From Chlamydoabsidia padenii (Eukaryota; Mucoromycota; Mucoromycetes; Mucorales; Cunninghamellaceae): a DNA stretch of 64,000 nt. Location of the stretch: contig JAIWND010000010.1 in assembly GCA_025330725.1 (NCBI GenBank), forward strand, positions 558,001 to 622,000. The letters are read 5' to 3'. A program made the translations under genes and the position numbers. This document shows positions 1-11,936 of this stretch, piece after piece (the first letter of the stretch is position 1; each line of letters starts with the position of its first letter). The notes beneath the pieces were generated by a model. That model searched no databases. It was given only the letters and a program-made list of their open reading frames with translations, and was not told the origin of the DNA.

Positions 1-1562
1 TCTTATACCCCACCGTCACCTGATGATACTTTATGGCAAGCTCTGGATTATGTCTCTCCTCAAGATTATGATCAATATTGTACTAGCTGGGATCCTTTAC
101 AAGGCTTTTCCGATGATCTACATTTGGAAAATCAAGATTGTGGCAATTGGCAAAAGGCCTTCTCTGATTTACAAGCACACCGATTACAACAACTGGATCA
201 ACTCAAGTCTGGTATCTCCTCTGTAAATGGATCTCTCGCCTATAATGACATTCCTTACTTTGTATCTTATGTGTGTGAAGAAGACCCTAGACATCGTGGA
301 TCACATAGCTGTGGTGGTTTGGCTGATCGGATGAGTGGTAAGGCGAAAAAAAAAAAAAAAAAAAAAGAAGAAGGATACTAACTGTCATTATTAGGTATGC
401 TATCTACCTTTTTTTATGCTTTGATGACCGACCGTGGTTTCCTCATGAATTGGCAACAAGCGAACCCAACCTCTTTGGAATCTGTATTTGAACAGCCATC
501 CATCAACTGGACCTTTGATCCTCAAGAAATGAAATCTTTATACAACACTAAAACGTTGGGTTATCACTCTGTCAACACATTGAACTTTAACTGGGAAAAA
601 ATTCGCTCGGCAATGTTTCCTCAAGGTCCTTCTCAAGATTTTAATGAACTGTGGACCGCTCCTGTAAGTATTTATATAGATATATAAAAGGGGATACTCA
701 TAACGTTAAATATATATATATATATAGTATGTCGAAGTCAAATCAAACAGGGGTTATATCATTCGTACCTTCAGTCACTCTACTCGCTACGCTGACAAAC
801 TCAACGAAATGGGTTTGACCAAGACCAACAGCTTCCGATGCATCCTGGACTACCTTCTTCGACCTTCCTCAGGAGCACGACGCTTTATCAATGCCTACAA
901 ACAACTCTTCCAAATGGAAAGCGTACTTAGCATTGGCCTACAAATACGTACCGATGATCAAGCCATGGCCCACCCCGAAGACGACACCAACAACTTTGAA
1001 ACCTGGGATTACTTTTTAACCTGCGCCAACAATTTACGAGACGCCAAACGTCAACCTCATCATAAACGAGTTGTGTACTTTTTGTTAACAGATAGTAACA
1101 AACTACGACAGGAATTTGTGGCCATGAACAGCAATCAAACTTTACGGGATCGGTATATTCAAGATGACAATACTTCCATGGTGGTGACGGGATTGCCGAT
1201 CGAACATATTGAAGCCAAGACGGTCAAGACCAAGTTTGAAGCCAATATCACTGCGATTGACTCGGATCATGAACGCCTGCTGGCAGGTGTCAATAGTGCG
1301 GTGATCGATAATTGGTTACTCAGTTATACGGATTATCGTTTGATCAGTCGGCAGGGGTTTGGGAAAATGGCAGCTTTCCATGCAACGGATCCCCGATCCA
1401 CTATCAGCCTACCAAAGGTAAAAATAGGGGGCATTGTGTGACTCTTGACTAACCTTTTTGAATTATATATAGGTTGACAGAAAGAATCATACAGTGAATT
1501 GCGCTAATCCGAATGCTTTTACTACGTTTGATACACTCAGCACCTGGTGGAGTTTGGGATGA
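1..1562 (+). CDS. Fucosyltransferase-like protein, 5' end missing
   Basis: The frame is open from base 1, so the start lies outside the window. Exons are 1-337, 395-663, 728-1417 and 1473-1562 (introns 57, 64, 55 nt); at least 461 residues are encoded. Seen: a GGLADRMSG motif near residues 105-113 and IGLQIRTDD near 271-279. These resemble the Gly-Leu-x-Asn/Asp-Arg segment and the Gln/His-x-Arg segment of GDP-fucose-dependent transferases of the GT11/GT23/GT37 type. Family knowledge: such enzymes transfer L-fucose to glycans in the Golgi, and mucoralean walls contain fucose polymers. No signal anchor is visible because the N-terminus is absent. The acceptor and exact GT family are inference; another GT-B nucleotide-sugar transferase is possible. 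Confidence 0.6.
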
Positions 1563-2869
1563 TGATACTATTAATGGCACTTGCTCGGTCGAATCCCTCC
1601 CCCCTTCCCATGTGTACTTGACTTTTATATACAAATTACAAGTATCATCTTTACTTTATAATTAGTCTCCCTACTTTTTTTGTTATATTGATATTCCTCC
1701 TCTTCCTTTTATGCTTATCAAAAATTTGTATATTTTGCTATTCTCCTTCTTATAAAAAACTCTTATCATACCATTTACACTGAAAACAATAAAGAATTAC
1801 TTTTACTATAAATAACTCTCTCTCTCTCTCTCTTTCTCTTTCTTCATGCATGTCTTCATGATCTCAAAAAGAACTATTGGATTGATCGAAAAGGCAAAGG
1901 AGGGTTAACTTGTTTGCCTTGTTTCTGATATGCATTTGACAGCTTGGGGAAGCACTCGTGACTTTTCAAATCCCGATGGATTCGGCATGGACTCCCGACT
2001 TTTCTTTCTCTCTCTCTCTCTCTCGTCTGAAACGACATGCAGCATCACCAAACTCACCAAACATATACGTACTATACCTGAAGTATACTTTGCAGTTATT
2101 CTTCTACTTGATGATATAGTAATTGGCCAATTGATGGAATGCGGATACTGGAACAACACATGTATCCCCTAGAATCAAGATTCACAAGGCTCACATGGCA
2201 AAAGTTACTTTTAGGTATTACCCATCGACCTCGAACCAAAGTAAGTTTATGAACTGGAATCACAGTGCAGGGGGGGAAGGACTTGATCTCTTTTTCGTGC
2301 TAATCATTTTCATTTAATTCTCATTGTTAATTGTAGATGGGTCAACTAATCCCAACTGAATCCCTGGGCCACAAACTATAGTTATATGTTAATAGTTTAG
2401 TTTTTAATCTGATACAATTACTACTTTTAATAAAGATATATAACAACGTTATAAAATACTAAATGATTTATACGATGATAATAACATCAGTAGTAGAAAG
2501 TCGAAAAGACATAAGCGTAACAACAACTTCCTTGTGTGTGGCAATTGTGGGGTCATCATGTTCCTTGCCCATTGTGGCCGTATATACACAGCCCATACTA
2601 TCCCCTCTACTACTACCAATAGATACACTAAGGATTTTTTAAAATGTATTAAAATGTTTTTATTGGTATTGACGCCTGTCTTGAAGATATAAATTGCTAT
2701 GGTAAGCAGAGTCAAATACAAAAAGAGATAAAGGCCAAAATGTAAACATGTAATGATGAACCAGATCCTATTCTATTCAATCTATTTCTTTTCTTCTAAA
2801 AAAAGATCAGTTAGTATCAAGTTTGTAATCCCTTTTTTTATCCATATCATTCCCGGTCCCTCTTGTAGA
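1563..2869. other. Convergent spacer, no supported gene
   Basis: This holds the 3' flanks of the fucosyltransferase-like gene and of SBA1. A (CT)n run lies near 1817-1836 and another near 2010-2025. Short open frames at 1930-2172 (+) and 2449-2721 (-) show no recognisable domain. A copy of the recurring AAATCCCG element sits at 1962-1976 although no start codon of a known gene is nearby. Confidence 0.6.
1962..1976 (+). promoter_or_regulatory. Orphan copy of the AAATCCCG element
   Basis: The sequence TTTTCAAATCCCG matches the element found upstream of most genes here, but lies in a convergent spacer. It may mark an unannotated transcript or be a chance match. Confidence 0.35.
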
Positions 2870-3692
2870 TCACTTACCCGTGGCTTGTTCTTCTTCTTCT
2901 TCGTAATCATCTTCGTCATCGGAAGAGTTATCTTCACCCTGTCAAAGGAAAAAAAATCATACACGTGAGTAACTAATCCCATCATCAGTCACCAGTGTAT
3001 CACTTACCATGTTGTTAAAGTCAGCAGAGTTGAGAAGTTGAGAAAAGTCCATACCACCGGCACCACCGCCCATCATGCTAGCCATGCTGGCCATATCAGG
3101 CATACCTTGACCCATGGCACCAGGAGCTCCACCCATACCAGCCATAGGATCAGCTTGTGTATCTTCATCTTCATCATCTTCATCTCTCCACTTGGCAAAG
3201 TCCACCTTGAGGAAGTTGGGTCGAGCACCTTTTTGGAGTTTGTCCCAGTAACCTTCAGAATCCTTGGTTTTGTAAATGACCATTGACAAGTTACGAGCAG
3301 TCAAGACTTGTTTGGATTTCTAAGAGATAGACAGAAAGAAAGAAAAAAGGATGATGAGCGACATTATTATAAAACTCGTCTCTTTTTTTTTTTTTTTTTT
3401 TTTTTCTATTAGTACTTACTTCAACGTCAATAGGCTTGAGGAATTCGATTTCGCATTCATAGTCGTTTTGTTCCTTTTCACCCTTGCACTTGAATTGGAA
3501 TTTGTCGGCAGTCAGATCAAGCTTGGGTTCCTACGAGGTGTTATAAAACAAAAGTGAGTATCATAAAAGAAAGGGATTTGTTTTAAAATAAAGGGGGGTG
3601 AAGGAGGTATTTACCTTGATATCACTGACATTAACAGTCAAGTAGATAAATTCAGCACGTTGGGCCCAGGTGACAGTAGGATGAAGAGTCAT
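2870..3692 (-). CDS. SBA1: Hsp90 co-chaperone p23
   Basis: Four exons (3615-3692, 3420-3530, 3008-3319, 2870-2938) give 189 residues. The N-terminal ~110 residues form a CS domain (WAQRAEFIYLTV at the start, then a segment ending YWDKLQKGARPNFLKVDFAK, where p23 proteins have the conserved Trp-rich Hsp90-contact stretch). The C-terminal third is an acidic, Gly/Met/Ala-rich tail ending in an Asp/Glu run, as in Sba1/Wos2. Family role: binds the ATP-closed Hsp90 dimer in cytosol and nucleus, slows ATP turnover and acts as a chaperone. The stop at 2870 directly follows a GTAAG-like string, so one more tiny exon cannot be fully excluded. It is transcribed divergently from RPS1. Confidence 0.88.
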
Positions 3693-4112
3693 TGTAGAAA
3701 AGGTTGAATAAATAAATAAGAAAAAGAAAAAGAAAAACGCGTTTTGAACCAGAACCTTCCTTTTTACAAAGTGGGCGGCGATTGAAATGACTTTGAAATC
3801 AGAACAAAAATGATGACGACGTTGAGTAATGGTTTTATTAGAATGATCAACATGATTTATACTTTGATATCATAACTAATCAAGTATAACTATCAATTAT
3901 ATTTTGGTGTATGCATTGATCCTCCCCCCCTCACCTTGTCAATTGGTGCTGTAGGGTGTATCTACTACAGTGTAAATTAGTCTGGCCAATGATATGTCAA
4001 TAAACAGTATTCACATCCCGACACCAGCGAAAAAAAAAAAAAAAAAAAGATTGATATGCGACGAATGCCAGCGCCATCCATTGATTTCCTCCTCTTTAAT
4101 TATCTGTCCATC
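3693..4112. promoter_or_regulatory. Shared divergent spacer of SBA1 and RPS1
   Basis: This 420-base stretch serves both genes. Near 3738-3795 are GTTTTGAACC and GGCGGCGATTGAAATG, degenerate forms of the recurring element. An A18 tract precedes RPS1. No open frame is supported. Confidence 0.5.
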
Positions 4113-5196
4113 ATGGGTAAGACTTTTACGAACAATCCATCCATTCATCCATCCATCCATTTATTTATTCATCCATCCACTCATATGGATGATTATTATC
4201 ATGTTTGATGTACTGAACTTGACACTATCTTTTTTTTTTTTATCATCCTTTAGCTGTCGGTAAAAACAAGCGCCTTTCCAAGGGCAAGAAAGGTTTGAAG
4301 AAGAAGGTGTAAGTAATCATACAACACTTATTGGTAATGATAACGGTACTAAACTAGTCATCTTTTTGCTTTTTATTTATTTATAGCGTTGACCCCTTCA
4401 CCCGCAAGGACTGGTATGACATCAAGGCTCCTTCCATGTTTGACGTCCGTCAAGTCGGTAAGACTTTGGTCAACCGTACTCAAGGTCTTCGTAAGTAATC
4501 TTGTCAATAAACATCGATCCCTCTCTCTTCCTCATTACTTACTTTTCTTTTTTTTTAGGTAACGCCAACGACTCCTTGAACGGTCGTGTTGTCGAAGTCT
4601 CTCTCGGTGAATTGGCCAAGGACGAATCTCGCGCCTTCCGCAAGATCCAACTCAAGGTGGATGAAGTCCAAGGCAAGAACTTGTTGACCAACTTTTACGG
4701 TATGGACATGACCTCTGACAAACTCCGATCCATGGTCAAGAAATGGCAAAGCACCATTGAAGCCTTCGTTGATATCAAGACCACCGATGGCTACCTCGTC
4801 CGTGTCTTCGTCATTGCCTTCACCAGCCGTCGTCGTAACCAAGTCAAGAAGACTACCTATGCCCAATCTGCTCAAATCCGTGAAATCCGCAAGAAGATGT
4901 TTGAAATCATGGCTGAAGAAACTGGTGCTTGTGACCTCAAGGAATTGGTGACCAAGGTGACCTCCTCTCACTCTCAATCTGCCCAAGATCTTATTGCTAC
5001 CCGTATTGAAAAGGCCTCTCAATCCATCTACCCTCTTCAAAACACCTACATCCGCAAGGTCAAGATCCTCAAGGCTCCCAAGTTTGATGTGTCTGCTTTG
5101 TTGGCTCTCCATGGTGGTGCTGCTGCCGCTGGTGAAGAAGTCGGTGCCAAGATCAACAAGGACTTTGTGGAACCCCCTGTTTTGGATAGCGTTTAG
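4113..5196 (+). CDS. RPS1: 40S ribosomal protein eS1 (S3a)
   Basis: Four exons (4113-4116, 4254-4308, 4387-4490, 4559-5196) give 266 residues, the usual eS1 length. The first exon is only ATG plus one base, so the start is fixed by the acceptor at 4253 that restores [19 protein letters not shown]. The middle has the conserved [13 protein letters not shown] and [15 protein letters not shown] segments. The protein is a core component of the small ribosomal subunit at the head/platform near the mRNA exit. Codons are strongly C-ending compared with neighbours, as expected for very high expression. Splitting the gene just after ATG is also seen in the RPL5 gene of this window (52559). Confidence 0.97.
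4135..4180. repeat. (ATCC)n tetranucleotide array in RPS1 intron 1
   Basis: Imperfect CATC/CATT repeats fill the middle of the 137-nt first intron. A matching array on the opposite strand sense occurs in RPL5 intron 1 (52613-52672). Confidence 0.85.
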
Positions 5197-5928
5197 ATTA
5201 TTTTAATAAAATCAAATAGCATTTTTTATCCTTCTTTTACAAATGTGTCTTCTATTTTTTAAGAAAAAAAAATGATGCATGGTTTATGCAAAAGGGTTGG
5301 GGTGGGGTTTGTGTTATATTTACTGATAGGTGGTGTATAGTAATAATCATCATGATTAGGATATGTCTCTCATGTGCACATTAGCTTCGTTGGGTTGACC
5401 TATCTTTTTTTTTTTTCAGGGACGCTTTGTTATATTTTCAAACGCCGATGATATGCTTCCCATTTAGTGTTGTAAAACATTCAAGCCCTGGATTAATACA
5501 CACCTGTCTGATGACTTGAAGGTCATGTCAAATTTTTCAAACATTCTACATATCTACGTATTTATTTCCCATTTGCAATTTGTCTCTTGAAACAAAGCTA
5601 GTGAGTTCCATTTGAAGTCATGCATGTTTGCTATTTGTTTTCATACTGGAACCCCTCACGACGAAAAAGTGTTTCCATCGTTTATGTGAAAACAATGCTT
5701 TTGGTTTAGAAGCTAACTATACACCACCAAGGAGATGGATATCTATGCATGGTGGGTGGGTATATACTACTGTCAACCGGATAAATTACTCCTTGTCGGG
5801 ATTCCAAACGAGCACGTCACTGGAGATTTAAAGAAAAAAAAAAAGCGGACCTGTCATTCTTCCGCTTCTCTTTTCTTTTTGATTCATAAGCATTCATCAC
5901 TCACCACTCTCGACTACATTGGAACAAT
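5197..5928. other. Spacer RPS1-MIA40 with upstream element
   Basis: Seen: the RPS1 3' region with AATAAA-like ATAAAATC near 5206, then AT-rich sequence. An inverted copy of the recurring element (TGTCGGGATTCCAAA) is at 5795-5810, about 120 bases before the MIA40 start. Short open frames around 5628-5974 are unsupported. Confidence 0.55.
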
Positions 5929-6455
5929 ATGGCCTACGCAACAAAGGACGGAAAAGACACAGTCTTGTTTGTAGACAAGGAATACATTGATAGCCAAGAA
6001 GAATTACCTATCCAACAACAAGAAGAAACCAAAGACCAATCAGCAGCGTATGACCCGGAAACTGGTGAAATCAACTGGGATTGTCCCTGTAAGTAACCTG
6101 ACAAAACAAGAGCCATCTTTTGAATTAAACTGATCTTGTTTTTGTTTTTATTCTAGGTCTCGGTGGTATGGCTCAAGGTCCATGTGGTGAACAATTCAAG
6201 GCGGCATTCAGCTGTTTTGTCTACTCTGAAGCTGAACCTAAAGGTGTGGACTGTGTGGAGAAATTCAAGAACATGCAAGACTGCTTCCGTGAACACCCTG
6301 ATATTTACGGCGATGAAATTGACGATGACGACGAAGACGAAGAAGAAACACCTGCGGAAACGACAGAACAAAAGGACGACCAAGTCACTGCTTCAAGTGT
6401 TTGTGAACAAGGGGATGATACTACTTCTTCCTGGTTCTCTTCCTGGTTTTCATAG
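5929..6455 (+). CDS. MIA40: Mitochondrial intermembrane-space oxidoreductase Mia40
   Basis: Two exons (5929-6088, 6157-6455) give 152 residues. Seen: the redox-active CPC motif in WDCPCLGG (split by the intron) followed by a twin CX9C hairpin, [11 protein letters not shown] and [11 protein letters not shown]. The tail is very acidic and Ser/Trp-rich. Family role: Mia40/CHCHD4 oxidises incoming cysteine-motif proteins in the intermembrane space and is re-oxidised by Erv1. The short form lacks the long N-terminal presequence and membrane anchor of ascomycete Mia40, so it resembles the soluble animal CHCHD4 type. Tim13, a known type of client, is encoded at 9265-9663. Confidence 0.95.
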
Positions 6456-8124
6456 ATGGTGATGGACTCTCTCTCTCTCTCTCTCTCTCTTCTTTTTTTA
6501 GTATATATATCACCCCTCTCTTTTTATGTTTATTACATCTCATACTATATAGACACTCTTATATAAACCTTACATACTATAGCAATAAAAATGACTTTAC
6601 TATAAACACACTTTTTGTTATGGGGTCGGGATTCGAATTGCATACATATTTGAATTCCTTTTTTTTTTTTTTTTTACTGCCCATTCTTTCTTTCTTCTTT
6701 ACCGTTAATACATGTTGATGGAATCCAATCATGACTTGACTTTTTACTTCCAGCACCAACCACGAACGAACAGACGACTTTAAATGGCTCACTCACCTTG
6801 AAGGGAGGGGCGGAAACGACATGTTGACAGCAAAGACCATTAATCGCCCATGCTCGTTTGTTCCAGGTAATGATGAGTTAGGTGTAAAAACTATCAAGTT
6901 GATCCTACTCTAAAACAAGACATCCCTTGGACAATATGACCATGTAAGTGGAATATATCTCACTAATCTACTTTGATGCCTATCACTCATATGCATCCCT
7001 TCTTCATCTCGATATGATCTCCGACGAAACTTGTTTCGAATAGTCACTTTGCAATCGACTCTTTTGGGGAAGGGATCTTTGCGGAGAAAATATAAGGTAA
7101 GAAAAGGATATCTGTGGGCGAACTTAGTTATCAGTGACATTCTAGAAATGCCTTAAATGAACTTTCTCCTAGGTACCTGTCACCAATATGTAGGGCTCGG
7201 TGGTAAGGTTATAAACAAAAAAAAGGAAATCATCGGGCGATCCGTCCAAATGTAAATAAAAAACACTGACCTACTTTTTATCTGTTTGTTTTATACAAAA
7301 TCAGGATGGCGACCAGGTTGCTTTATGATGATGATAGTACTTTATTAGAACGATATAGTTAATAAGGATACATCATGGCGTTTTAGATTTAAAGGAATAG
7401 TATAATCCCATTTCGGATCATGCCGTCCTCTTCCTTTACATAGACTGTAGTTGATAGATATAGTAGATATACATATACATACTTTTTTTATTATTATTTA
7501 TTAATAAACTAGTTATGATAAAGTGTACTTGATGATACAAATGTTGACACTATATAGCAAATGTAGGATGATCTTGACAGATTCATGTTGGTTCATGCAC
7601 ACATAAGATCCAACTAGGATAATCTCGGGTGGAACCCATATAGGGTAATTCAGGGGGGTGTGCTTCACTTTTCTTTTGTGGATCCGTTGGGGTTCTCCTG
7701 TCTTATCACGTCCGGGATCTCTTTGATATGTTATTCAACTGCGGAAGGATGAAGGTGTTGTTTTGTTTCGTAGTAAAAAAAAGAGCTGAGCCATAGTCAT
7801 TTGTTTCAGTTACATTCATAATCCGGGACACTTTTATTATTAATATAATGATAAAATGATGACATGGGTGATCAAAATGATACCAAACAAGAGAATGTTT
7901 CTGGAGCATTCTTCGGCTTTCCTATTGATTAAGACCATTTGCCACATCCTTATGTTTGATTGTGCCTCGCCTTCGTGTCACATACAATATTTCAAATCCC
8001 GCGGATAGGAAAAGGTATAAAAAAAACCCCTCTCCATTTTTTTTTTTTCATCTGCTCTTTCACCCCCCTTTCCTTTCTTTCTTTTTTTTTTATAACTTCA
8101 CCTTCCTTTGTAATCTACTTCTCG
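6456..8124. other. Long spacer before ECL1-like gene
   Basis: Contents are a (CT)n run near 6466-6491, the MIA40 3' end, several A/T homopolymers and no convincing reading frame. A strong copy of the recurring element lies at 7990-8002, about 125 bases before the start at 8125. An uncharacterised transcript between 6700 and 7600 cannot be excluded. Confidence 0.5.
7990..8002 (+). promoter_or_regulatory. AAATCCCG element upstream of ECL1-like gene
   Basis: TTTCAAATCCCGCG followed by a TATAAAA string at about 8015. Confidence 0.5.
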
Positions 8125-8596
8125 ATGGACTTGTCTTGGTGCATCATTTGTGACAACCGTATTGACGACCTGGTGGTAAGTGCCATAATACTTGTAATGT
8201 TTAAACAACACTGACTCTTTTTAAATAAAAAAGACTGAATCGTCCTTATATTGCTCCGAATCGTGTCAAGGAAAAGATCAATCGTATAGCAGTATAACAG
8301 GATACCAAGAACAACACAATAATAACCATAGTGGCCACCTACAACCATTGGGTCCTTTAAAAAATATCGTCCGACTCAACAAAGTGGGTGGTAATATGGG
8401 TCCACCTTCACCAACGTCTACTTCTACATCATCATCTCGTCTCAAACGTGCCAATGGGTCAACTTATCCTTGGGAATTATTATATACTCGTCCACGCAAC
8501 AAACGTCATGGTATGGTGAAACGATGCCAGTCTATGGTCGCCAGCTCTTCTACTACGGCTACTGTCTTTTATAACCCCAAACCCTCCTTAGTTTAA
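8125..8596 (+). CDS. Ecl1-type life-span zinc protein
   Basis: Two exons (8125-8175, 8234-8596) give 137 residues. The N-terminus MDLSWCIICDNRID followed by SLYCSESCQ makes a Cys-x2-Cys ... Cys-x3-Cys cluster of the kind that defines the fungal Ecl1 family, in which extra copies extend chronological life span in fission yeast. The rest is Ser/Thr/Asn-rich and probably disordered, with a Lys/Arg patch near the centre. Family knowledge: Ecl1 proteins are small, zinc-binding and starvation-induced. Identification rests on the short cysteine cluster alone. Confidence 0.7.
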
Positions 8597-9264
8597 TCCC
8601 TCACCCTTATTCCCCCTCCCCCCCCCTCTTTCTTATTGGCGTTTAAAAGAACCTGCGGAAGACATAGTATATCCCTCTCTTTTTAGCACTCATCACTATT
8701 TACATACCCATCTCTTTATCATCCCCCTATAGCATTAAAACCCACTCTTTTACATGAACAAATAAAAAAATCACTTTTTAACTTCATGTCTTTTTTTAGT
8801 CTTATTTTATTATGACGATTACATGCATGATTCTCTTGGTTTCAAGGCGCCGTCTTAAACCATCTCGGTGTCATTAAAAACTAAAACTTTAATAGTGTCG
8901 GTACCGTACTTTTTGGTTTATTTTGTTGATCCATCAAGTCTGATGGCCAGCTTATCACTATTGGGAACCCCGCATAGTCGGCATTTAAAAAGGATTATAC
9001 TAGCAAGACAAGGTAATTCATCGTATAATAATGCAGATCCAAAGTTACGTGTCAACCATCCGCAACATTGATACCATCCAGATTCCCTTTCGTGTTAATA
9101 TCCCATAAATAAAGACAAGATGATCATGTATTGTATATAAAAAAAAAGACCCATTCTTTATTGATTGATACTATCTAAATGTTGTAGTGATAAATAATGT
9201 ATGTATGTGTGTGTGTGTGTGTGTGTATTGATGGATAGTCTATATGTAGGTGGTTCCTTTGTTT
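8597..9264. other. Convergent spacer ECL1-like / TIM13
   Basis: It contains the two 3' flanks and a (TG)n run at about 9205-9226. A 67-codon frame at 8868-9071 has no recognisable features. Confidence 0.6.
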
Positions 9265-9663
9265 TTACATCATTTGTTGGTTTTGAGATTCGCGTTGGAT
9301 TCTGTTGACATAAGAGCGAGAGACGACGTTCCAAGCTTCCATATAACGATCCATACACTTGGACAAACATTGTTGTTCACCGCTATCGAGACTAGAGCCA
9401 GGCTTGGGGACACACTTCAAGTAACATTTTTCATTGATTTTCTATATTAAAAACAATACATGAGTTTATCCATTCCTTTGCCACGGAGGGAGGTTGTACT
9501 TACGTTGATGAGTTCTTGAGCATTAGCCATAGCAAGTTCGCCACGGACTTGTTCCATAACTTCTTGTTTCTTGTTGCTCTACATACAAAAAAAAATTAGA
9601 CAAAGTTAATATGATAGTTTCCTTTACCAATTCGGGGGCACCAAAGCTGGAGTAGTCGCTCAT
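9265..9663 (-). CDS. TIM13: Small Tim chaperone Tim13
   Basis: Three exons (9628-9663, 9504-9578, 9265-9441) give 95 residues. Seen: the twin CX3C motif (CYLKC and CLSKC) separated by 16 residues, flanked by helices, with a VPKPGSSLD loop typical of Tim13. Family role: forms a hexamer with Tim8 in the mitochondrial intermembrane space and escorts hydrophobic precursors to TIM22. The upstream side carries a copy of the recurring element (9742-9753) and a T37 tract. Confidence 0.93.
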
Positions 9664-9741
9664 GTTGATAATTTGTTCAAAGTAAAAAGTGGAAGAAAAG
9701 AAAACGAGACCACCCCCCTCACCCATCATTAAAATCATAAA

Positions 9742-9753
9742 TTCAAATCCCGG
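9742..9753 (+). promoter_or_regulatory. AAATCCCG element upstream of TIM13
   Basis: TTCAAATCCCGGC lies about 80 bases upstream of the TIM13 start, in opposite orientation to transcription. Confidence 0.5.
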
Positions 9754-9771
9754 CGAACTAGCACCAAGCCA

Positions 9772-9773
<2 letters not shown>

Positions 9774-9810
<37 letters not shown>
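9774..9810. repeat. T37 homopolymer
   Basis: An uninterrupted T tract (A on the TIM13 sense strand) lies just beyond the promoter element, between TIM13 and XRCC4-like. Long A/T tracts usually exclude nucleosomes. Confidence 0.9.
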
Positions 9811-9811
<1 letters not shown>

Positions 9812-9975
9812 GCTCGGCGAATTTATGCATGACAAAGGCTTTTAAAAAGTCAAATGGAGATCAGTTTGATCATTATGTTTTATTATATAAAAGAAATACT
9901 ATTAGTATATAATGCTATTATAAGTGTAGTATGGTGGGTAAAGGATACTATATACAGAGTGGAGAAAAGGTGTCC

Positions 9976-11667
9976 CTAGGCGTCATCATCGTCGGTGGTG
10001 CTATTAATCAAAATGAGTGATCTGTCCCCCCTTTTTGGTATTTTCATGCATATTACTTACTCCGAGCCAGGATCAGATTTGGGTTCAGAAGGTCTAATTT
10101 ACACAAGATATGTTAGGAGAGTTACCACAAGATGATTGGATTTACCTTTTAGTATGAGCGAATTTCCGAAGTCTTGATCGAGTGGTGGTAAGAAGCAAAT
10201 CATTATTACTTGAGCCATCGCTTTCGTTGTCTGTCGAATCCTTCTTGTCATTATTGTTAGGTACCGGTGGAATAGTATCGATTTGATCAACAGTCGGAGG
10301 AGATGTCGTATGGTGAGAATCAGTGTTCAACTTTGACCTACAATAGAACATAGAGATTGTTGAGTCTTTTGTTTATTAGTGTTCGTTAATGTATACTTTA
10401 CTTTTTCACAATGGGTTCATCAGGTACTTGTGATTCTAGTTGTGATTGAGTGCTACTATTGACTGATCTTTTTCTAAAAAGGAATATGAGTGAGTCGTAA
10501 CGAATAATTGCCTTGTTACTATTTACCTTTTCTTGCCAGTAGGTTTAGTACTTGAGGAAAGTCCTTGAGATGCCATTGTTTCTGGTGGTATATTTGATTC
10601 TCGAGTATCTATTCAATATTAGTTCATGTTAATCACCAATCCACCTCCCCCTTTTACTTTTGTTTCTTTTTTTTTTTTAATACCTTTTACTTTTTCGAGT
10701 TCCATAGCAAGTCGACGTATTTTTCGTTTTTTCTGATTAAGTAATTCCTTGAACTATATACAAAAGATAAAGATGAATTTTTTTTTTTTTTTTTTTTGAT
10801 CCTCAAATGATTACCTTTGCCATCAAGATCAGATCATTCGAGGTCTTTTGTACAACCAAATCTTCCGCCACAGTTTCCATTTGCTTGAATTCCTTTTCCA
10901 AGTGATCGTTTCGTAAGGTTAAAGCGTCTTGTGTTTCCTAAACCCCCCTCCCCTCAATTGCATGAATACTACTTTGTTGACCATATTTCATTATCATCAT
11001 CCTACCTACCCTGGAAATCTTGAATTGTGAGGTTGTATTTTCCATCCATTCCATCCAGATATGAGGTTTATTAGAGTCAGGCACGCGATCAATCTGGAAG
11101 GTACCTATTTTGACCTATAATATCAAACATGTCCTTTATTAGTATTATTATTATCATCCATCTAGATATTCTATCTTACCGGTAAAGCATCTTGTAAAAA
11201 GCCTAACAGGGTCATCTAGAAAAGAACAAGATCAGTATACGGGATTAAATTATTATTTTTTTTGACTTTTTGACATTTACCTGACAACTGTGTTGGTCAA
11301 ATACGGTTTTCCAGACAATCTTGTCGCCTTGATAACGTTCCGCGCCTTGCAACCCTACTTTGATCAGTGTGTTGAGTGTATCCAGAGTCACCGTGCCATG
11401 TTTAAAGTCATCAAGATCCTTGTATGTTACTATAATCCAAATGGTTCAAACACAAGCTGAGCATTCTTTTGTTTTTTCTTCCCCAAGCTTGGCTTGCTTA
11501 CCTGTTCCTTTGTAGCAATCCTGGGCACTGTTGACCACAGTCAGGTGACAAATGGGTGTCGTGGCATCAGTAGAAGAATTGACCAAATCTATTTCGTGTT
11601 CCAACCAGGTGCAAGAAATAAAAGAAATCACTTCGTTGTACTTGTTTTTATAAAAGTAACAAGTCAT
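9976..11667 (-). CDS. XRCC4-like non-homologous end-joining factor
   Basis: Eleven exons reconstruct to 350 residues: 11502-11667, 11281-11429, 11180-11215, 11010-11114, 10815-10937, 10684-10753, 10527-10608, 10402-10473, 10146-10337, 10061-10093, 9976-10000. All phases agree. Residues 1-135 have the mixed beta pattern of an XRCC4 head; residues ~140-210 form a coiled coil containing LLNQKKRKIRRLAMEL, close to the animal XRCC4 string in which the coil reads LNEKKTKIRSL. The remainder is disordered and ends in SDTTDDDDA, like the acidic XRCC4 tail. Family role: scaffolds DNA ligase IV in end joining in the nucleus. Fission-type Xrc4 and budding-yeast Lif1 are the homologues. Very short exons make it easy to miss. 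Confidence 0.78.
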
Positions 11668-11936
11668 GGTAAAGTGAAAGAAAAGAAGGGAAGAAGGAAA
11701 GTATTCGTTTTTTTTTTTTTTTTTTTTTTTTGTTCGAAAAAGGGAGAAAAGGCAAGAAATTAATTTCACATTCCGATCATTGGGCGGTGTAACTCAAAAA
11801 ATCATAAAGTTGTTGTTTACCTTTCTTTTTATTGTGCGATACCTTCAACACATTGTGGAAGACGTTTTATACTCTTCTTGAAGCTATTTTGTTTATCTAA
11901 TAGACTATTAAACTCAACAATACATAATACAACACC

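Noticed and set aside
1930..2172. 80-codon plus-strand frame in the first spacer
   Set aside because: Consists largely of a CT-repeat-encoded Ser/Leu run; no homologous features.
4555..5112. 185-codon frame antisense to RPS1
   Set aside because: A mirror of highly biased ribosomal-protein codons; no promoter or domain.
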